Source: Ectorhizobium quercum | Lineage (GTDB): Bacteria; Pseudomonadota; Alphaproteobacteria; Rhizobiales; Rhizobiaceae | Direction: 5' to 3' | DNA length: 64,000 bases | Assembly (NCBI RefSeq): GCF_026552795.1 | Contig: NZ_JANFPI010000005.1 | Span: 124,001 to 188,000 of the forward strand | In this document: piece by piece, positions 54,991 to 63,465 of the stretch | Layout of the letters: each line of letters opens with the position of its first letter | Numbering within the stretch: the stretch's first letter is position 1 | Made by a program: the position numbers and the translations under genes | The notes under the pieces: model-generated | The model's database searches: none | What the model was told of the DNA's origin: nothing | Seen by the model: only the letters and a program-made list of their open reading frames with translations

Positions 54991-56237
54991 GCACGGAAAC
55001 GGTCACGATCGCCAGCCTCGGGGCCGAAGGCGACGGCATCGCCCACACCGCCAGCGGCACGGTCTATGTGCCCTTCGCCCTGCCCGGCGAGGTCGCGGCC
55101 ATCGCGCGGGTCAGGAACCACGGCACGATCATGTCGCTTTCCGTTGCCTCTCCCGACCGGCGCGAACCGCCCTGTCGCCACTTCGGCCCCGATGCCGAGG
55201 GCGGGGCCTGCGGCGGCTGTTCGCTGCAACATTACGCCGACGCGCCCTACCGCGCCTTCAAGCGCGCGCTGGTGGCGGATGCGCTGAAGGCCAAAGGCCT
55301 CGACACCGAGGTCGGCGCGCTTATTCCCGCCCGGCCGGGCGAGCGGCGGCGCACCGTCTTCACCCTGCGCCGGACGGAAAAGGACATGCTGCTCGGCTTC
55401 AACCAGGCCGGCAGCCACCACATCATCGCGATTGCGGAATGTCCCATCGCCGCGCCGGGCATCGTGGCGCGGCTTGCCGATATCCGTGCCATCGCCGCCT
55501 CGCTGGCGACCGGTCCCGATCCATTCCGCGTCACCGTCCTGGAAACCTCGACCGGGCTCGACCTCGGCTTCGAAGGCATCCGCAAGGCCGGCGACAGGGA
55601 GCGCCGGGCCATGACCCAGACCGTTCTGAAACTCAGGGGCATCGCCCGCGTCTCGCTCGACGGCGAAATCCTGATCGAGCCGGTGAAGCCGCTCATCGAT
55701 TTCGGCGGCATTCCCGTCGTGCCGCCGCCCGCCGGCTTCACGCAGGCCACCCGGCCGGCGGAAGACGCGATGGCCGAACTCGTGCTCGGGCATCTTTCGA
55801 AGGCAAAGAAGGTCGCCGACCTGTTTGCCGGCGCCGGCACGTTCGCGCTGCGGCTGGCGCGCCGGACGAGAGTCCACGCCGTCGAGGGCGACGGCAAGGC
55901 GCTGGCGGCACTGGACCATGCGGCACGCAACACGCAGGGGCTGAAGCCGGTGACGGTGGAGAAGCGCGATCTTTTCCGCCGGCCGCTGATGACCAGCGAA
56001 CTCAAGGCCTATGACGGCCTCGTCTTCGATCCGCCCCGCGCCGGAGCGGAAGCGCAGGTGAAAGAGCTGGTGCGCTCGGGCATTTCGCGGGTCGCGGCCG
56101 TTTCCTGCAATCCGCTGACGCTTGCCCGCGACCTGAAACTTCTCACGGACGGCGGCTATCGCATTAACAGCGTCACGCCCATCGACCAATTCCTCTGGTC
56201 GACGCATGTGGAAACGGTGGCGCTGCTTTCGAAATGA
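54987..56237 (+). CDS. 23S rRNA (uracil) methyltransferase, RlmD/RumA family
   Basis: A 416-aa m5U methyltransferase. A TRAM domain opens the protein. The [4Fe-4S] cysteines are C63, C75, C78 and a fourth near 154 (AECPIA), as in RumA/RlmD. ADLFAGAGTFALRLA is the AdoMet loop and VSCNPLTLARDL contains the catalytic Cys. The exact target uridine cannot be told apart from sequence (U1939 or U747 of 23S rRNA, or tRNA U54). It overlaps tlyA in ATGA, and both act on RNA. Confidence 0.94.
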   Translation: MSTETVTIASLGAEGDGIAHTASGTVYVPFALPGEVAAIARVRNHGTIMSLSVASPDRREPPCRHFGPDAEGGACGGCSLQHYADAPYRAFKRALVADALKAKGLDTEVGALIPARPGERRRTVFTLRRTEKDMLLGFNQAGSHHIIAIAECPIAAPGIVARLADIRAIAASLATGPDPFRVTVLETSTGLDLGFEGIRKAGDRERRAMTQTVLKLRGIARVSLDGEILIEPVKPLIDFGGIPVVPPPAGFTQATRPAEDAMAELVLGHLSKAKKVADLFAGAGTFALRLARRTRVHAVEGDGKALAALDHAARNTQGLKPVTVEKRDLFRRPLMTSELKAYDGLVFDPPRAGAEAQVKELVRSGISRVAAVSCNPLTLARDLKLLTDGGYRINSVTPIDQFLWSTHVETVALLSK

Positions 56238-56240
56238 ACC

Positions 56241-56261
56241 GGCGGGGGACCGTCCCCTGCC
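56241..56261. terminator. Hairpin between convergent genes
   Basis: GGCGGGGGA (56241-56249) pairs with TCCCCTGCC (56253-56261) with one mismatch, inside an outer AACCGG/CCGGTT pair (56237-56242 with 56274-56279). It lies within the 33-bp spacer between the convergent methyltransferase and enoyl-CoA hydratase genes and could end either. No T tract. Confidence 0.4.
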
Positions 56262-56270
56262 GCCGCTCCG

Positions 56271-57029
56271 TCACCGGTTGAGGAAGGCTTCGAAGGCGCG
56301 GCGGGCTTCCGCGCTCCTGAGGCGGGCGGCGAAAGAGACCAGTTCCTCGTTCATCCGTTCCATCAGCGGGCCGCGATCACCACGCAGCAGTTGCCGGGAG
56401 ATGGCGAGCGCCTCCGGCGGCAGGCTGGCGAGGCGCGCGGCGAGGCGCAGGGTTTCCGGCGCCACCTCGTCCGGTTCGACGACGCGGTAGACCAGCCCGG
56501 CATCCTTCGCCTCGACGCCGGAAAAGCCTTCGCCGGCGACAAGCAGGGCGAAGGCGCGCTGGTAGCCCATGACGCGCGGCGCGATCAGGCTCGATCCCGC
56601 CTCGGGAACCAGGCCGAGATCGACGAAGGGCGCCTTGAACAGGCTGCGCGGCGAAGCGACGGTCAGGTCGCAATGCATGTTGATCGTCGTGCCGATGCCG
56701 ATGGCGAGGCCGTCGACGCCGGAGACGATGGGCTTGGCGCTATCGGCCAGTTCCTGGAGGAAGTCGAAGGCGACGGGACGGGCCAGCGAACCGCCCATCG
56801 CATAGGCGAGAAAATCCTTCATGTCGTTGCCGGCGGTAAAACAGCCGTCGGTGCCGAGAAAGGCGATGGCGCGGACGGCGGAATCCGTGTTCGCCGTCGT
56901 CAGCGCCTCCGCCATGCGGGCATACATGGCCTCGGTGATCGCGTTCTTCTTCTCCGGCCTGTTGAAGCGGATGATCTGCACACCCGGATAGGTTTCCACC
57001 CGTTCCAGGAGAATGTGGTGTTCGGACAT
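56271..57029 (-). CDS. Enoyl-CoA hydratase/isomerase-family protein
   Basis: A 252-aa crotonase. CFTAGNDMKDF forms the first oxyanion part and VSGVDGLAIGIGTTINMHCDLTVAS the second, followed by FVDLGLVPEAGSS. The catalytic Glu of classical hydratases appears replaced in the first region; the second Glu (VPEAGSS) is present, so isomerase activity is as likely as hydration. The ATG at 57029 has a GGAGGAGAG site. The substrate is unknown and no beta-oxidation operon adjoins it. Confidence 0.9.
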   Translation of the reverse strand: MSEHHILLERVETYPGVQIIRFNRPEKKNAITEAMYARMAEALTTANTDSAVRAIAFLGTDGCFTAGNDMKDFLAYAMGGSLARPVAFDFLQELADSAKPIVSGVDGLAIGIGTTINMHCDLTVASPRSLFKAPFVDLGLVPEAGSSLIAPRVMGYQRAFALLVAGEGFSGVEAKDAGLVYRVVEPDEVAPETLRLAARLASLPPEALAISRQLLRGDRGPLMERMNEELVSFAARLRSAEARRAFEAFLNR

Positions 57030-57195
57030 CGATATCTCTCCTCCGGCGCGTTTCGCGATCCCAGCCTCCGTCGAGCATCGCAAGAACTTCCTGCCAATCC
57101 CTGAAACGCTTTGCAAAGCTTTTAGCGAAACGTTTCCGTTTTCTGTTAAGAGGATTTTACGTAAACGTCAAATAAAGAGTGTGCCGGACATGCAA

Positions 57196-57219
57196 ACGCC
57201 CGGCACGAAGGCCGGGCGT
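57196..57219 (-). terminator. Terminator of the BA14K gene
   Basis: A perfect 9-bp stem with a 6-nt loop (57196-57204 with 57211-57219) lies 27 bp past the BA14K stop. On that strand it is followed by TTTGC, so it is a weak-tail intrinsic terminator. Confidence 0.6.
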
Positions 57220-57245
57220 CGAAGGATGGAAAACCGTTCCCGCGC

Positions 57246-57749
57246 TCAGAAATAGGGCGAATAGCACTGCTGGCGCGGCCCGTTATAGGGCTGGAACGTG
57301 TTGTCGTAGGACCGGTACGAGCGGTAGCGCGACGAACACCAGTCGTAATGCCGCGGGTTGATGCCCGAGGACGGAGCCGCACGCGGAACCGTCGGCTGGG
57401 AAGCCGCGCCGCCGATGATGGCGCCGGCCGCGAAGGCCGCAAGCGGGAACCAGTAGCCGTTGTGATAACGGTAGCCCGGACGCGCCTGGCGATAGCCGCG
57501 GTGGCCGTTATGCCAACCCTGGCGCGGCGGCGGCGCGCGATTGAAGTTGCGCGGCGGCCCCCGACGGTCGTCGTAGCGCGGCGGCGGCCTGTGGCGGTAG
57601 TCCCTCCGGTCCCACTGGGCGAGTTCAATATTGGCATCGACCGCAGCCGGGGCCCTGACCAGCGGCATGGCCTGGACCGGCAGAAGCGTGCCGACAACCA
57701 TGATCGCCGAAAGACCGGCCGAGAGAAGCGTCTTGGTAAGCCTGCTCAT
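57246..57749 (-). CDS. BA14K-family exported protein
   Basis: A 167-aa protein. A signal peptide ([22 protein letters not shown]) is followed by an Arg/Tyr/Pro-rich low-complexity stretch with a hydrophobic segment ([14 protein letters not shown]). The BA14K terminal motif is [20 protein letters not shown] then QCYSPYF. The family is a Brucella immunogen and is restricted mainly to Rhizobiales; lectin-like activity has been proposed. The start 57749 follows GGAGGGATGC; another ATG three codons earlier is too near the ribosome site. Confidence 0.9.
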   Translation of the reverse strand: MSRLTKTLLSAGLSAIMVVGTLLPVQAMPLVRAPAAVDANIELAQWDRRDYRHRPPPRYDDRRGPPRNFNRAPPPRQGWHNGHRGYRQARPGYRYHNGYWFPLAAFAAGAIIGGAASQPTVPRAAPSSGINPRHYDWCSSRYRSYRSYDNTFQPYNGPRQQCYSPYF

Positions 57750-57978
57750 CTTTTGCATCCCTCCAGTTATCGGTCGGCGCCTGCCGACCTCTTGATGTAT
57801 CCGTTCTAGCCTGCGCCGCCTGAACCGCGCATTAACGGAACCTCCCACCCCCACGATGCCGCGGGGGAACAGAGCGCTCAACGAAAAAGTGCTTTTGCGC
57901 GTCGCCTGCACGGCTAAAACGATTGATTGCCCGTATCGTTCCGCGCTAAGGACTCGGGCCTTCGGAAGGCGGAACGGA

Positions 57979-58974
57979 ATGGCGAAAACGCTTCAGATCG
58001 AAGGGCAGGAGGAAGCCTCGCTCGCGCAGGCGGTTGCCGTGCTCGCACGCGGCCTGCCGGTCGCGATCCCCACCGAGACCGTCTACGGGCTCGCCGCCGA
58101 CGCCACCGATTCCGGCGCCGTGCGCACCATCTACGCCGTCAAGGGCCGGCCGAGCGTCAACCCGCTGATCTGCCACATGTCCGATCTCGTCATGGCCGAG
58201 CGTCATGCCGATTTCGACCCCTTGTCGCGGCGGCTGGCGGAAGCCTTCTGGCCCGGCCCGCTCACCCTCGTCCTGCCGCTCAGGGCCGGCAGCCCGATCG
58301 CGCCGGAAGCCACCGCCGGCCTGCCGAGCGTCGGCATCCGCGTTCCACGCGGCTTTGCCGGCAGGCTGATCGCCGCCTATGGAAAGCCGCTCGCCGCGCC
58401 GAGCGCCAATCCCTCCGGACGGATCAGCCCGACGACCGCCGCCCATGTCGAGGCGGGACTGGGCGAGCGGATCGAACTCATTCTCGACGGCGGCCCGGCC
58501 CGGGTCGGGGTCGAATCCACCATCGTCAAGGTGGAGGGCGACGGCACGCTGAGGCTCCTGCGGCCCGGCGGGCTTTCCGTCGACGACATCGAGCGCGTCG
58601 CGGGCGTGCCGGTCAGCCGCGGCCAGGCCGCGTCGGCGGCCATCGAGGCGCCGGGCATGCTGGCCTCGCATTACGCGCCGCGCGCCGCCGTGCGCATCGG
58701 CGCCACCGAGGTGCGCCCCGGCGAGGCGTTCCTGAAATTCGGCTCCGCTGCCGTTCCGGGCGAGGACGCGGCCGTCGCCGTCTTCGCGCTCAGCGCCGCG
58801 GGCGATCCGGCGGAGGCCGCCTCCCGCCTGTTCGAACTGATGAAGCGGGCCGACGAGACCGGCGCCACCTCCATCGCCGTTTCCCCCATTCCCCCGACCG
58901 GCCTTGGCGAGGCCGTCAACGACCGGCTGGCCCGCGCCGCCGCCCCGAGACCGGAAAAAGACGAAGCATCATGA
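57979..58974 (+). CDS. L-threonylcarbamoyladenylate synthase (Sua5/YwlC)
   Basis: This makes threonylcarbamoyl-AMP for the t6A37 tRNA modification, using threonine, bicarbonate and ATP. It has 331 aa, the long Sua5 form with a C-terminal domain. [12 protein letters not shown], the [12 protein letters not shown] loop and SVGIRVP are the hallmarks of the YrdC/Sua5 domain, and [12 protein letters not shown] follows. It overlaps the next ATG (ATGA). The pathway partner TsaD/B/E genes are not here. Confidence 0.95.
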   Translation: MAKTLQIEGQEEASLAQAVAVLARGLPVAIPTETVYGLAADATDSGAVRTIYAVKGRPSVNPLICHMSDLVMAERHADFDPLSRRLAEAFWPGPLTLVLPLRAGSPIAPEATAGLPSVGIRVPRGFAGRLIAAYGKPLAAPSANPSGRISPTTAAHVEAGLGERIELILDGGPARVGVESTIVKVEGDGTLRLLRPGGLSVDDIERVAGVPVSRGQAASAAIEAPGMLASHYAPRAAVRIGATEVRPGEAFLKFGSAAVPGEDAAVAVFALSAAGDPAEAASRLFELMKRADETGATSIAVSPIPPTGLGEAVNDRLARAAAPRPEKDEAS

Positions 58975-60413
58975 CCGACGCCGCTCCCTCCAGCGCCCTT
59001 CTCGACCGTTTCGCCGCCATCGTCGGCAGCGCCTATGCGATCCGCGAACCGGCGGCGCAGGAACCCTATCTGCGCGAGCCGCGCGCCTTCTACCCGGCCG
59101 CCTCGCCCCTCGTCCTGCGCCCCGGCTCGGTGCAGGAGGTCGCGGCGATCCTGAAACTTGCCAGCGAAACCGGCACGGCCATCGTGCCGCAGAGCGGCAA
59201 TACCGGCCTCGTCGGCGGGCAGATCCCGCGCCGGGACAAGCCGGACGTGGTGCTTTCGATCGAGCGTATGAACCGCATCCGCGATGTCGACCCGGTGGCC
59301 AACGTGCTGGTCTGCGACGCCGGCGTCATCCTGGCCGATGTTCAGAAGGCGGCGGAAGGCGTCAACCGACTGTTTCCGCTGTCGCTCGGCGCGGAAGGAT
59401 CCTGCCGCATCGGCGGCAACCTTGCGACCAATGCGGGAGGAACCGGCGTTCTCGCCTATGGCAACACCCGCAACCTCTGCCTCGGCCTTGAGGTGGTGCT
59501 GCCGACCGGCGAGATCTGGGACGGGCTGCGCCGGCTGAAGAAGGACAATACCGGCTACGACCTGCGCGACCTCTTCATCGGCTCGGAAGGCACGCTCGGC
59601 GTCATCACCGGGGCGGTGCTGAAGCTCTTCCCCCGCCCCGTCGGCCATCAGGTGGCCTTTGCCGGGCTGAATACGCCGGAAGACGCGCTGGCCCTGTTCG
59701 ATCTCGCCTCCGGCCTGTGCCACACGGCGCTGACCGGCTTCGAGATCATCGCCCGCATCGGTCTCGAATTCACCGTCAGGCACATCGAGGGCGTGCGCGA
59801 CCCGCTGCCCGATGGCGTGCATCCCTGGTACGCGCTGATCGACATCTCCACCGCCGATTCCGAGGAAACGGCCGCCGCGATGATGACCAGCGTTCTCGAA
59901 CAGGCCTTCGAGCGCGGCATCATCAACGACGCCGTGATCGCCTCCTCCGTCGCCCAGCAGGATGCGTTGTGGCACCTGCGCGAGAGCATGTCGGAATCGC
60001 AGCGCCCCGAAGGCGGCTCGATCAAGCACGACGTTTCCGTGCCCGTTTCGCGGATACCCGCCTTCATCGCCGAGGCGGGCGACGCTGTCATGGAGGCGAT
60101 CCCCGGCGCGCGCATCTGCGCCTTCGGCCACATGGGCGACGGCAATATCCACTACAACGTCTCGCAACCCATCGGCGCCGACAAGCAGGCCTTCCTCGCC
60201 CGCTGGCACGAGATCAACCGCATCGTCCACGCCATCGTCATCCGGCATGGCGGCTCCATTTCCGCCGAACACGGCATCGGCCAGATCAAGCGCGACGAAC
60301 TGGCGGAGGTGCGCGGCGATGGCATCGAGATGCAGCTCATGCGCCGCATCAAGTCCGCCTTCGATCCGGCGGGCATCATGAACCCGGACAAGGTGCTCAA
60401 GGCGCAATCATGA
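58971..60413 (+). CDS. FAD-linked D-2-hydroxyacid dehydrogenase (D-2-hydroxyglutarate/D-lactate type)
   Basis: A 480-aa flavoprotein. FAD-binding motifs include VPQSGNTGLVGGQIP, GSCRIGGNLATNAGGTG and GSEGTLGVITGAVLKLF. The C-terminal FAD_oxidase_C domain has AFGHMGDGNIHYN and SISAEHGIGQ, which hold the metal-binding His residues. It oxidises D-2-hydroxyglutarate or D-lactate; which is inference. It overlaps Sua5 (ATGA) and its stop overlaps the short ModE-like gene (ATGA). Confidence 0.93.
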   Translation: MTDAAPSSALLDRFAAIVGSAYAIREPAAQEPYLREPRAFYPAASPLVLRPGSVQEVAAILKLASETGTAIVPQSGNTGLVGGQIPRRDKPDVVLSIERMNRIRDVDPVANVLVCDAGVILADVQKAAEGVNRLFPLSLGAEGSCRIGGNLATNAGGTGVLAYGNTRNLCLGLEVVLPTGEIWDGLRRLKKDNTGYDLRDLFIGSEGTLGVITGAVLKLFPRPVGHQVAFAGLNTPEDALALFDLASGLCHTALTGFEIIARIGLEFTVRHIEGVRDPLPDGVHPWYALIDISTADSEETAAAMMTSVLEQAFERGIINDAVIASSVAQQDALWHLRESMSESQRPEGGSIKHDVSVPVSRIPAFIAEAGDAVMEAIPGARICAFGHMGDGNIHYNVSQPIGADKQAFLARWHEINRIVHAIVIRHGGSISAEHGIGQIKRDELAEVRGDGIEMQLMRRIKSAFDPAGIMNPDKVLKAQS

Positions 60414-60775
60414 ACGAAGGGGTTGCGAGAACGTCGCTGCGCATCGATTTTCCGAACGGTTTCCGTCTCGGGCCGGGCAAGGCCGATCTTCTCGAACTCG
60501 TGGAGCGGCACGGCTCGATCAGCGCGGCCGGGGCGGCGATGGACATGTCCTATCGCCGCGCCTGGATGCTGGTCGATGAGATCAACCGCATGTTCCGCGA
60601 GCCTTCGGTGGTGACGCGACACGGCGGCAAGGCCGGCGGCGGCGCGGAACTGACCCCGTTCGGTCAGGAACTTCTCGCCCGCTACCGCCGCATGGAGCAG
60701 GCGACGCGCAGCACCATCGAAAGCGACCTAGACTGTCTCGCTTCGGCGCTGGCCGCTTCGGAAAGGTCCGGCTGA
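60410..60775 (+). CDS. Short ModE-like winged-helix regulator
   Basis: A 121-aa protein consisting of the ModE/LysR-type N-terminal helix-turn-helix only: VERHGSISAAGAAMDMSYRRAWMLVDEINRMF is the recognition region, marked by residues GSISAAG and YRRAW. The molybdate-binding MOP/TOBE domains of full ModE are absent. Convergent with modC with a 94-bp overlap of coding ends, it probably represses modABC. How it senses molybdate is unclear. It is translationally coupled to the dehydrogenase (ATGA). Confidence 0.88.
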   Translation: MNEGVARTSLRIDFPNGFRLGPGKADLLELVERHGSISAAGAAMDMSYRRAWMLVDEINRMFREPSVVTRHGGKAGGGAELTPFGQELLARYRRMEQATRSTIESDLDCLASALAASERSG

Positions 60776-61851
60776 CCCGTCTGCCGGAACAGGCTTTCGG
60801 GCTCCATGCGCACCGCCTTGAACAGTGCGTTGAGCGCCACGCCCGGCGCGATCCCCAGCCGCTCGGCCGAGCGGCGGGTGACTTCGGCAAGCACGGTCTC
60901 GCCGCCGCAATCCAGTTCCACGGTGACGGACGCCGCCCCTTCCTTGACGCCGGCAACGGTTCCGGAAAGACGGTTGAGGGCGGAGATTTCCTGCGGCAGC
61001 CCGACGGACAGCATCACCTCCGACGCCGGCACGAAGACGCGCACCGCCTTTCCGACGGAAACCGGCGCGGCAAGCAGATAGAGCGGCCCGGCGGCGGAGC
61101 GGGCCAGCATCAGCCCCTCCCCGTCCATGATCTCGGCGATCGTCGCGTCAAGGAAGGCGCCGGCACGCTTTCCCGGGATCGCGCTGGCGAGCGCCGCTTC
61201 CGGGCCGCCGGTTGCGACGACGCGACCCGCCTCCATCGCCACGACCCGCGTCGCGAGCCGCGCCACCTCTTCCATCGAGTGGCTGATATAGAGGATGGGA
61301 ATGCCTTCGGCATCGCGGATGCGTTCGATATCGGGCAGGATTTCCGCCTTGAGCGCGGCGTCGAGGGCCGATAGCGGCTCGTCCATCAGCAGAAGGTCGG
61401 GCGCCGACAGAAGCGCGCGGCCAAGCGCGACGCGCTGCTTCTCGCCGCCGGAGAGGCCGGACGGACGGCGATCCAGCAGATGGTCGATCCGCAGCAGGCC
61501 GGCGACGCGCGCCATGCGCGCCGGGCGTTCGGCCTTGGGAACGCGGCCCATGCCATAGGCCAGATTGGCACGCACGCTGATATGCGGAAAGAGCCGCGCC
61601 TCCTGAAAGACATAGCCGATCCGGCGCCGGTGCGGCGGCACGAAGATGCCCTTGCGCGTGTCGTTCCACACCGTGCCGCCGAAGACGATGCGGCCTTCCT
61701 GGAGCGGCACGAGGCCGGCGATCAGGTTGATGAGCGTCGTCTTGCCGGAACCGGACGGCCCGGACAGCGCCGTGAGGCCGTCCGCGCCGGAAAAAGCGGC
61801 CCGGAGCGTGAAATCGCCCTGCTTCTGGGTGATGTCGACCTGCAACGTCAT
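60682..61851 (-). CDS. modC: Molybdate ABC transporter ATPase ModC
   Basis: A 389-aa ABC ATPase. Walker A GPSGSGKTT, signature LSGGEKQRVALGRAL, Walker B LLLMDEP and switch SHSMEE are present. The C-terminal TOBE/Mop domain (SGTVAGVKEGAASVTVE...) binds molybdate for regulation. The C-terminus runs 94 bp into the ends of the opposite-strand ModE-like gene, beyond the usual 350-360 aa. Overlaps modB in ATGA. Confidence 0.95.
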   Translation of the reverse strand: MTLQVDITQKQGDFTLRAAFSGADGLTALSGPSGSGKTTLINLIAGLVPLQEGRIVFGGTVWNDTRKGIFVPPHRRRIGYVFQEARLFPHISVRANLAYGMGRVPKAERPARMARVAGLLRIDHLLDRRPSGLSGGEKQRVALGRALLSAPDLLLMDEPLSALDAALKAEILPDIERIRDAEGIPILYISHSMEEVARLATRVVAMEAGRVVATGGPEAALASAIPGKRAGAFLDATIAEIMDGEGLMLARSAAGPLYLLAAPVSVGKAVRVFVPASEVMLSVGLPQEISALNRLSGTVAGVKEGAASVTVELDCGGETVLAEVTRRSAERLGIAPGVALNALFKAVRMEPESLFRQTGQPDLSEAASAEARQSRSLSMVLRVACSMRR

Positions 61852-62537
61852 GCGCCGACCCTCCGCGCGATCCGCCGCGACAGGAATTCGGAGCCGATCA
61901 GGGCGGCAAGCGATATGACGATCGAGATCGCCGTCAGCCGCGCCGCGCCCGCATCGCCGCCGGGAACCTGGGTGTAGGTGTAGATGGCTGCGGCGAGCGT
62001 CTGGGTTTCACCCGGAATGTTCGAGACGAAGGTGATCGTGGCGCCGAATTCGCCGAGCGCCTTGGCGAAGCCGAGAATGGCGCCTGCGACGATGCCGGGC
62101 AGGATGAGCGGCAGCGTGACCGTGAAAAAGACCTTCACGGGGCTGGCGCCGAGCGTCGCGGCCGCCGCCTCCAGCTTGCGGTCCACCGCATCCAGCGAAA
62201 GCCGGATGGAGCGCACCATGAGCGGAAAGCCCATGACGGCGGCGGCAAGGGCCGCCCCCGTCCACCGGAAGGAGAAGACCAGCCCGAACCACTGGTCGAG
62301 AAACGCGCCGAAGAAGCCGCGCCGCCCGAAGGCGATCAGCAACAGATAGCCCGTGACGACCGGCGGCAGGATGAGTGGCAGATGCACGAGCCCGTTGAGG
62401 ATGCCCATGCCCGGCAGCCGGCTGCGTGACAGGAGCACAGCCACGGCCACGCCGACGGGCAGGGAAAAGGCGACGGCAACCACCGCCACCTTCAGGCTGA
62501 GCGCGACGGCGACCCATTCGGCATCGGACAGGTCCAT
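61848..62537 (-). CDS. modB: Molybdate ABC transporter permease ModB
   Basis: A 229-aa permease with about five to six helices. The EAA coupling loop appears as EAAAATLGASPVKVFF then LPLILPGIVAGAILG. It forms the channel for molybdate (and tungstate) import with ModC and ModA. The start lies 7 bp after the modA stop, and the stop overlaps modC. Confidence 0.96.
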   Translation of the reverse strand: MDLSDAEWVAVALSLKVAVVAVAFSLPVGVAVAVLLSRSRLPGMGILNGLVHLPLILPPVVTGYLLLIAFGRRGFFGAFLDQWFGLVFSFRWTGAALAAAVMGFPLMVRSIRLSLDAVDRKLEAAAATLGASPVKVFFTVTLPLILPGIVAGAILGFAKALGEFGATITFVSNIPGETQTLAAAIYTYTQVPGGDAGAARLTAISIVISLAALIGSEFLSRRIARRVGA

Positions 62538-62543
62538 TCCGGC

Positions 62544-63329
62544 TTACTGCGCCAGAACGGTGAAACCGGCGGCTTCGAAGGCCTCTTTCGCCTTGTCCGT
62601 CTTCAGCGCGTCGAGGAACGCGGTGGCGACCGGGGAGCTGGCATCCTTGAGAACGGCGGCGGGATAGATGATCGGCGCGTGCGTATCCTCGGGGAAACGG
62701 TCGACGATCTTCACCTGCGGATCGACCTTGGCATCGGTTTCGTAGACGATGCCGAGCGGCGCTTCGCCGCGGGCGACGAGCAGCAGCGCGGCGCGGACGT
62801 TCTCGGCCTGCGCAACCTTGGGTGCGACGGCATCCCAGACGCCGAGCTTCTCCAGCGCGGCCTTGCCGTACTTGCCGGCGGGAACGCTGTCCGTGTTGGC
62901 CATCGCAAGCTTCTCGTCGCCGAGCGTGCCGGCCAGGTCGAAGCCGGGCGCGATCGTCAGCGCAGCGGTGGAATCGGCGGGTGCGACCAGCACGATGCGG
63001 TTGGCGAGCAGCGAGAAGCGCGTGCCCTCCTTCAGGAGATCCTGCTGCTCGACATTATCCATCCAGTCGAGGTCGGCGGAGATGAACACGTCGGCCGGCG
63101 CGCCCTCGCCAATCTGCTTGGCGAGCGCCGAACTGCCGGCGAAGGACAGGACGACATCGTTGCCGGTTTCCGCCTTCCAGTCGTCGGAAATGGCGGTGAG
63201 CACGTCCTTGAGGCTGGCGGCGGCGAACACCGTGACCTTTTCGGCGGCCTGGGCGGGGACAGTGGCGAACAGCGCCAGCAGCATGAGCATGAAGCCGCCA
63301 AGGCGGGCGGACACGGTGAAACGTTTCAT
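62544..63329 (-). CDS. modA: Molybdate-binding protein ModA
   Basis: A 261-aa periplasmic protein with a signal peptide ending VPAQAA. VTVFAAASLKDVLTAI and LSFAGSSALAKQI hold the oxyanion-binding serines, and GEAPLGIVYETDA is typical of ModA. It is the first gene of modABC. The ATG at 63329 has an AAGGAAG site and lies 13 bp from a palindrome matching ModE operators. Confidence 0.96.
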   Translation of the reverse strand: MKRFTVSARLGGFMLMLLALFATVPAQAAEKVTVFAAASLKDVLTAISDDWKAETGNDVVLSFAGSSALAKQIGEGAPADVFISADLDWMDNVEQQDLLKEGTRFSLLANRIVLVAPADSTAALTIAPGFDLAGTLGDEKLAMANTDSVPAGKYGKAALEKLGVWDAVAPKVAQAENVRAALLLVARGEAPLGIVYETDAKVDPQVKIVDRFPEDTHAPIIYPAAVLKDASSPVATAFLDALKTDKAKEAFEAAGFTVLAQ

Positions 63330-63341
63330 GGCAATCTTCCT

Positions 63342-63369
63342 TTCGATATGTTTCACCGAATATATCGAA
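63342..63369 (-). promoter_or_regulatory. Candidate ModE operator upstream of modA
   Basis: TTCGATAT (63342-63349) and ATATCGAA (63362-63369) form a perfect inverted repeat with a 12-bp spacer, the CG-n-TATAT type of ModE boxes in proteobacteria. It overlaps the 5' edge of the ribosome site, so a bound repressor would block initiation of modABC. The regulator is likely the short ModE-like protein encoded past modC. Confidence 0.65.
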
Positions 63370-63411
63370 GGCCGAAATACGTCAACGCCTCGAATCCGCG
63401 AATATGAAAGA

Positions 63412-63433
63412 GGCCGGTGCATGCGAACCGGCC
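63412..63433 (-). terminator. Terminator of the DUF1217 gene
   Basis: A perfect 7-bp stem GGCCGGT/ACCGGCC (63412-63418 with 63427-63433, 8-nt loop) lies 33 bp past the DUF1217 stop and is followed on that strand by TCTTTC. It separates this gene from modABC. Confidence 0.55.
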
Positions 63434-63465
63434 CGGAAAAAAGGCTGTGAAAAACCGGCGCGGCA

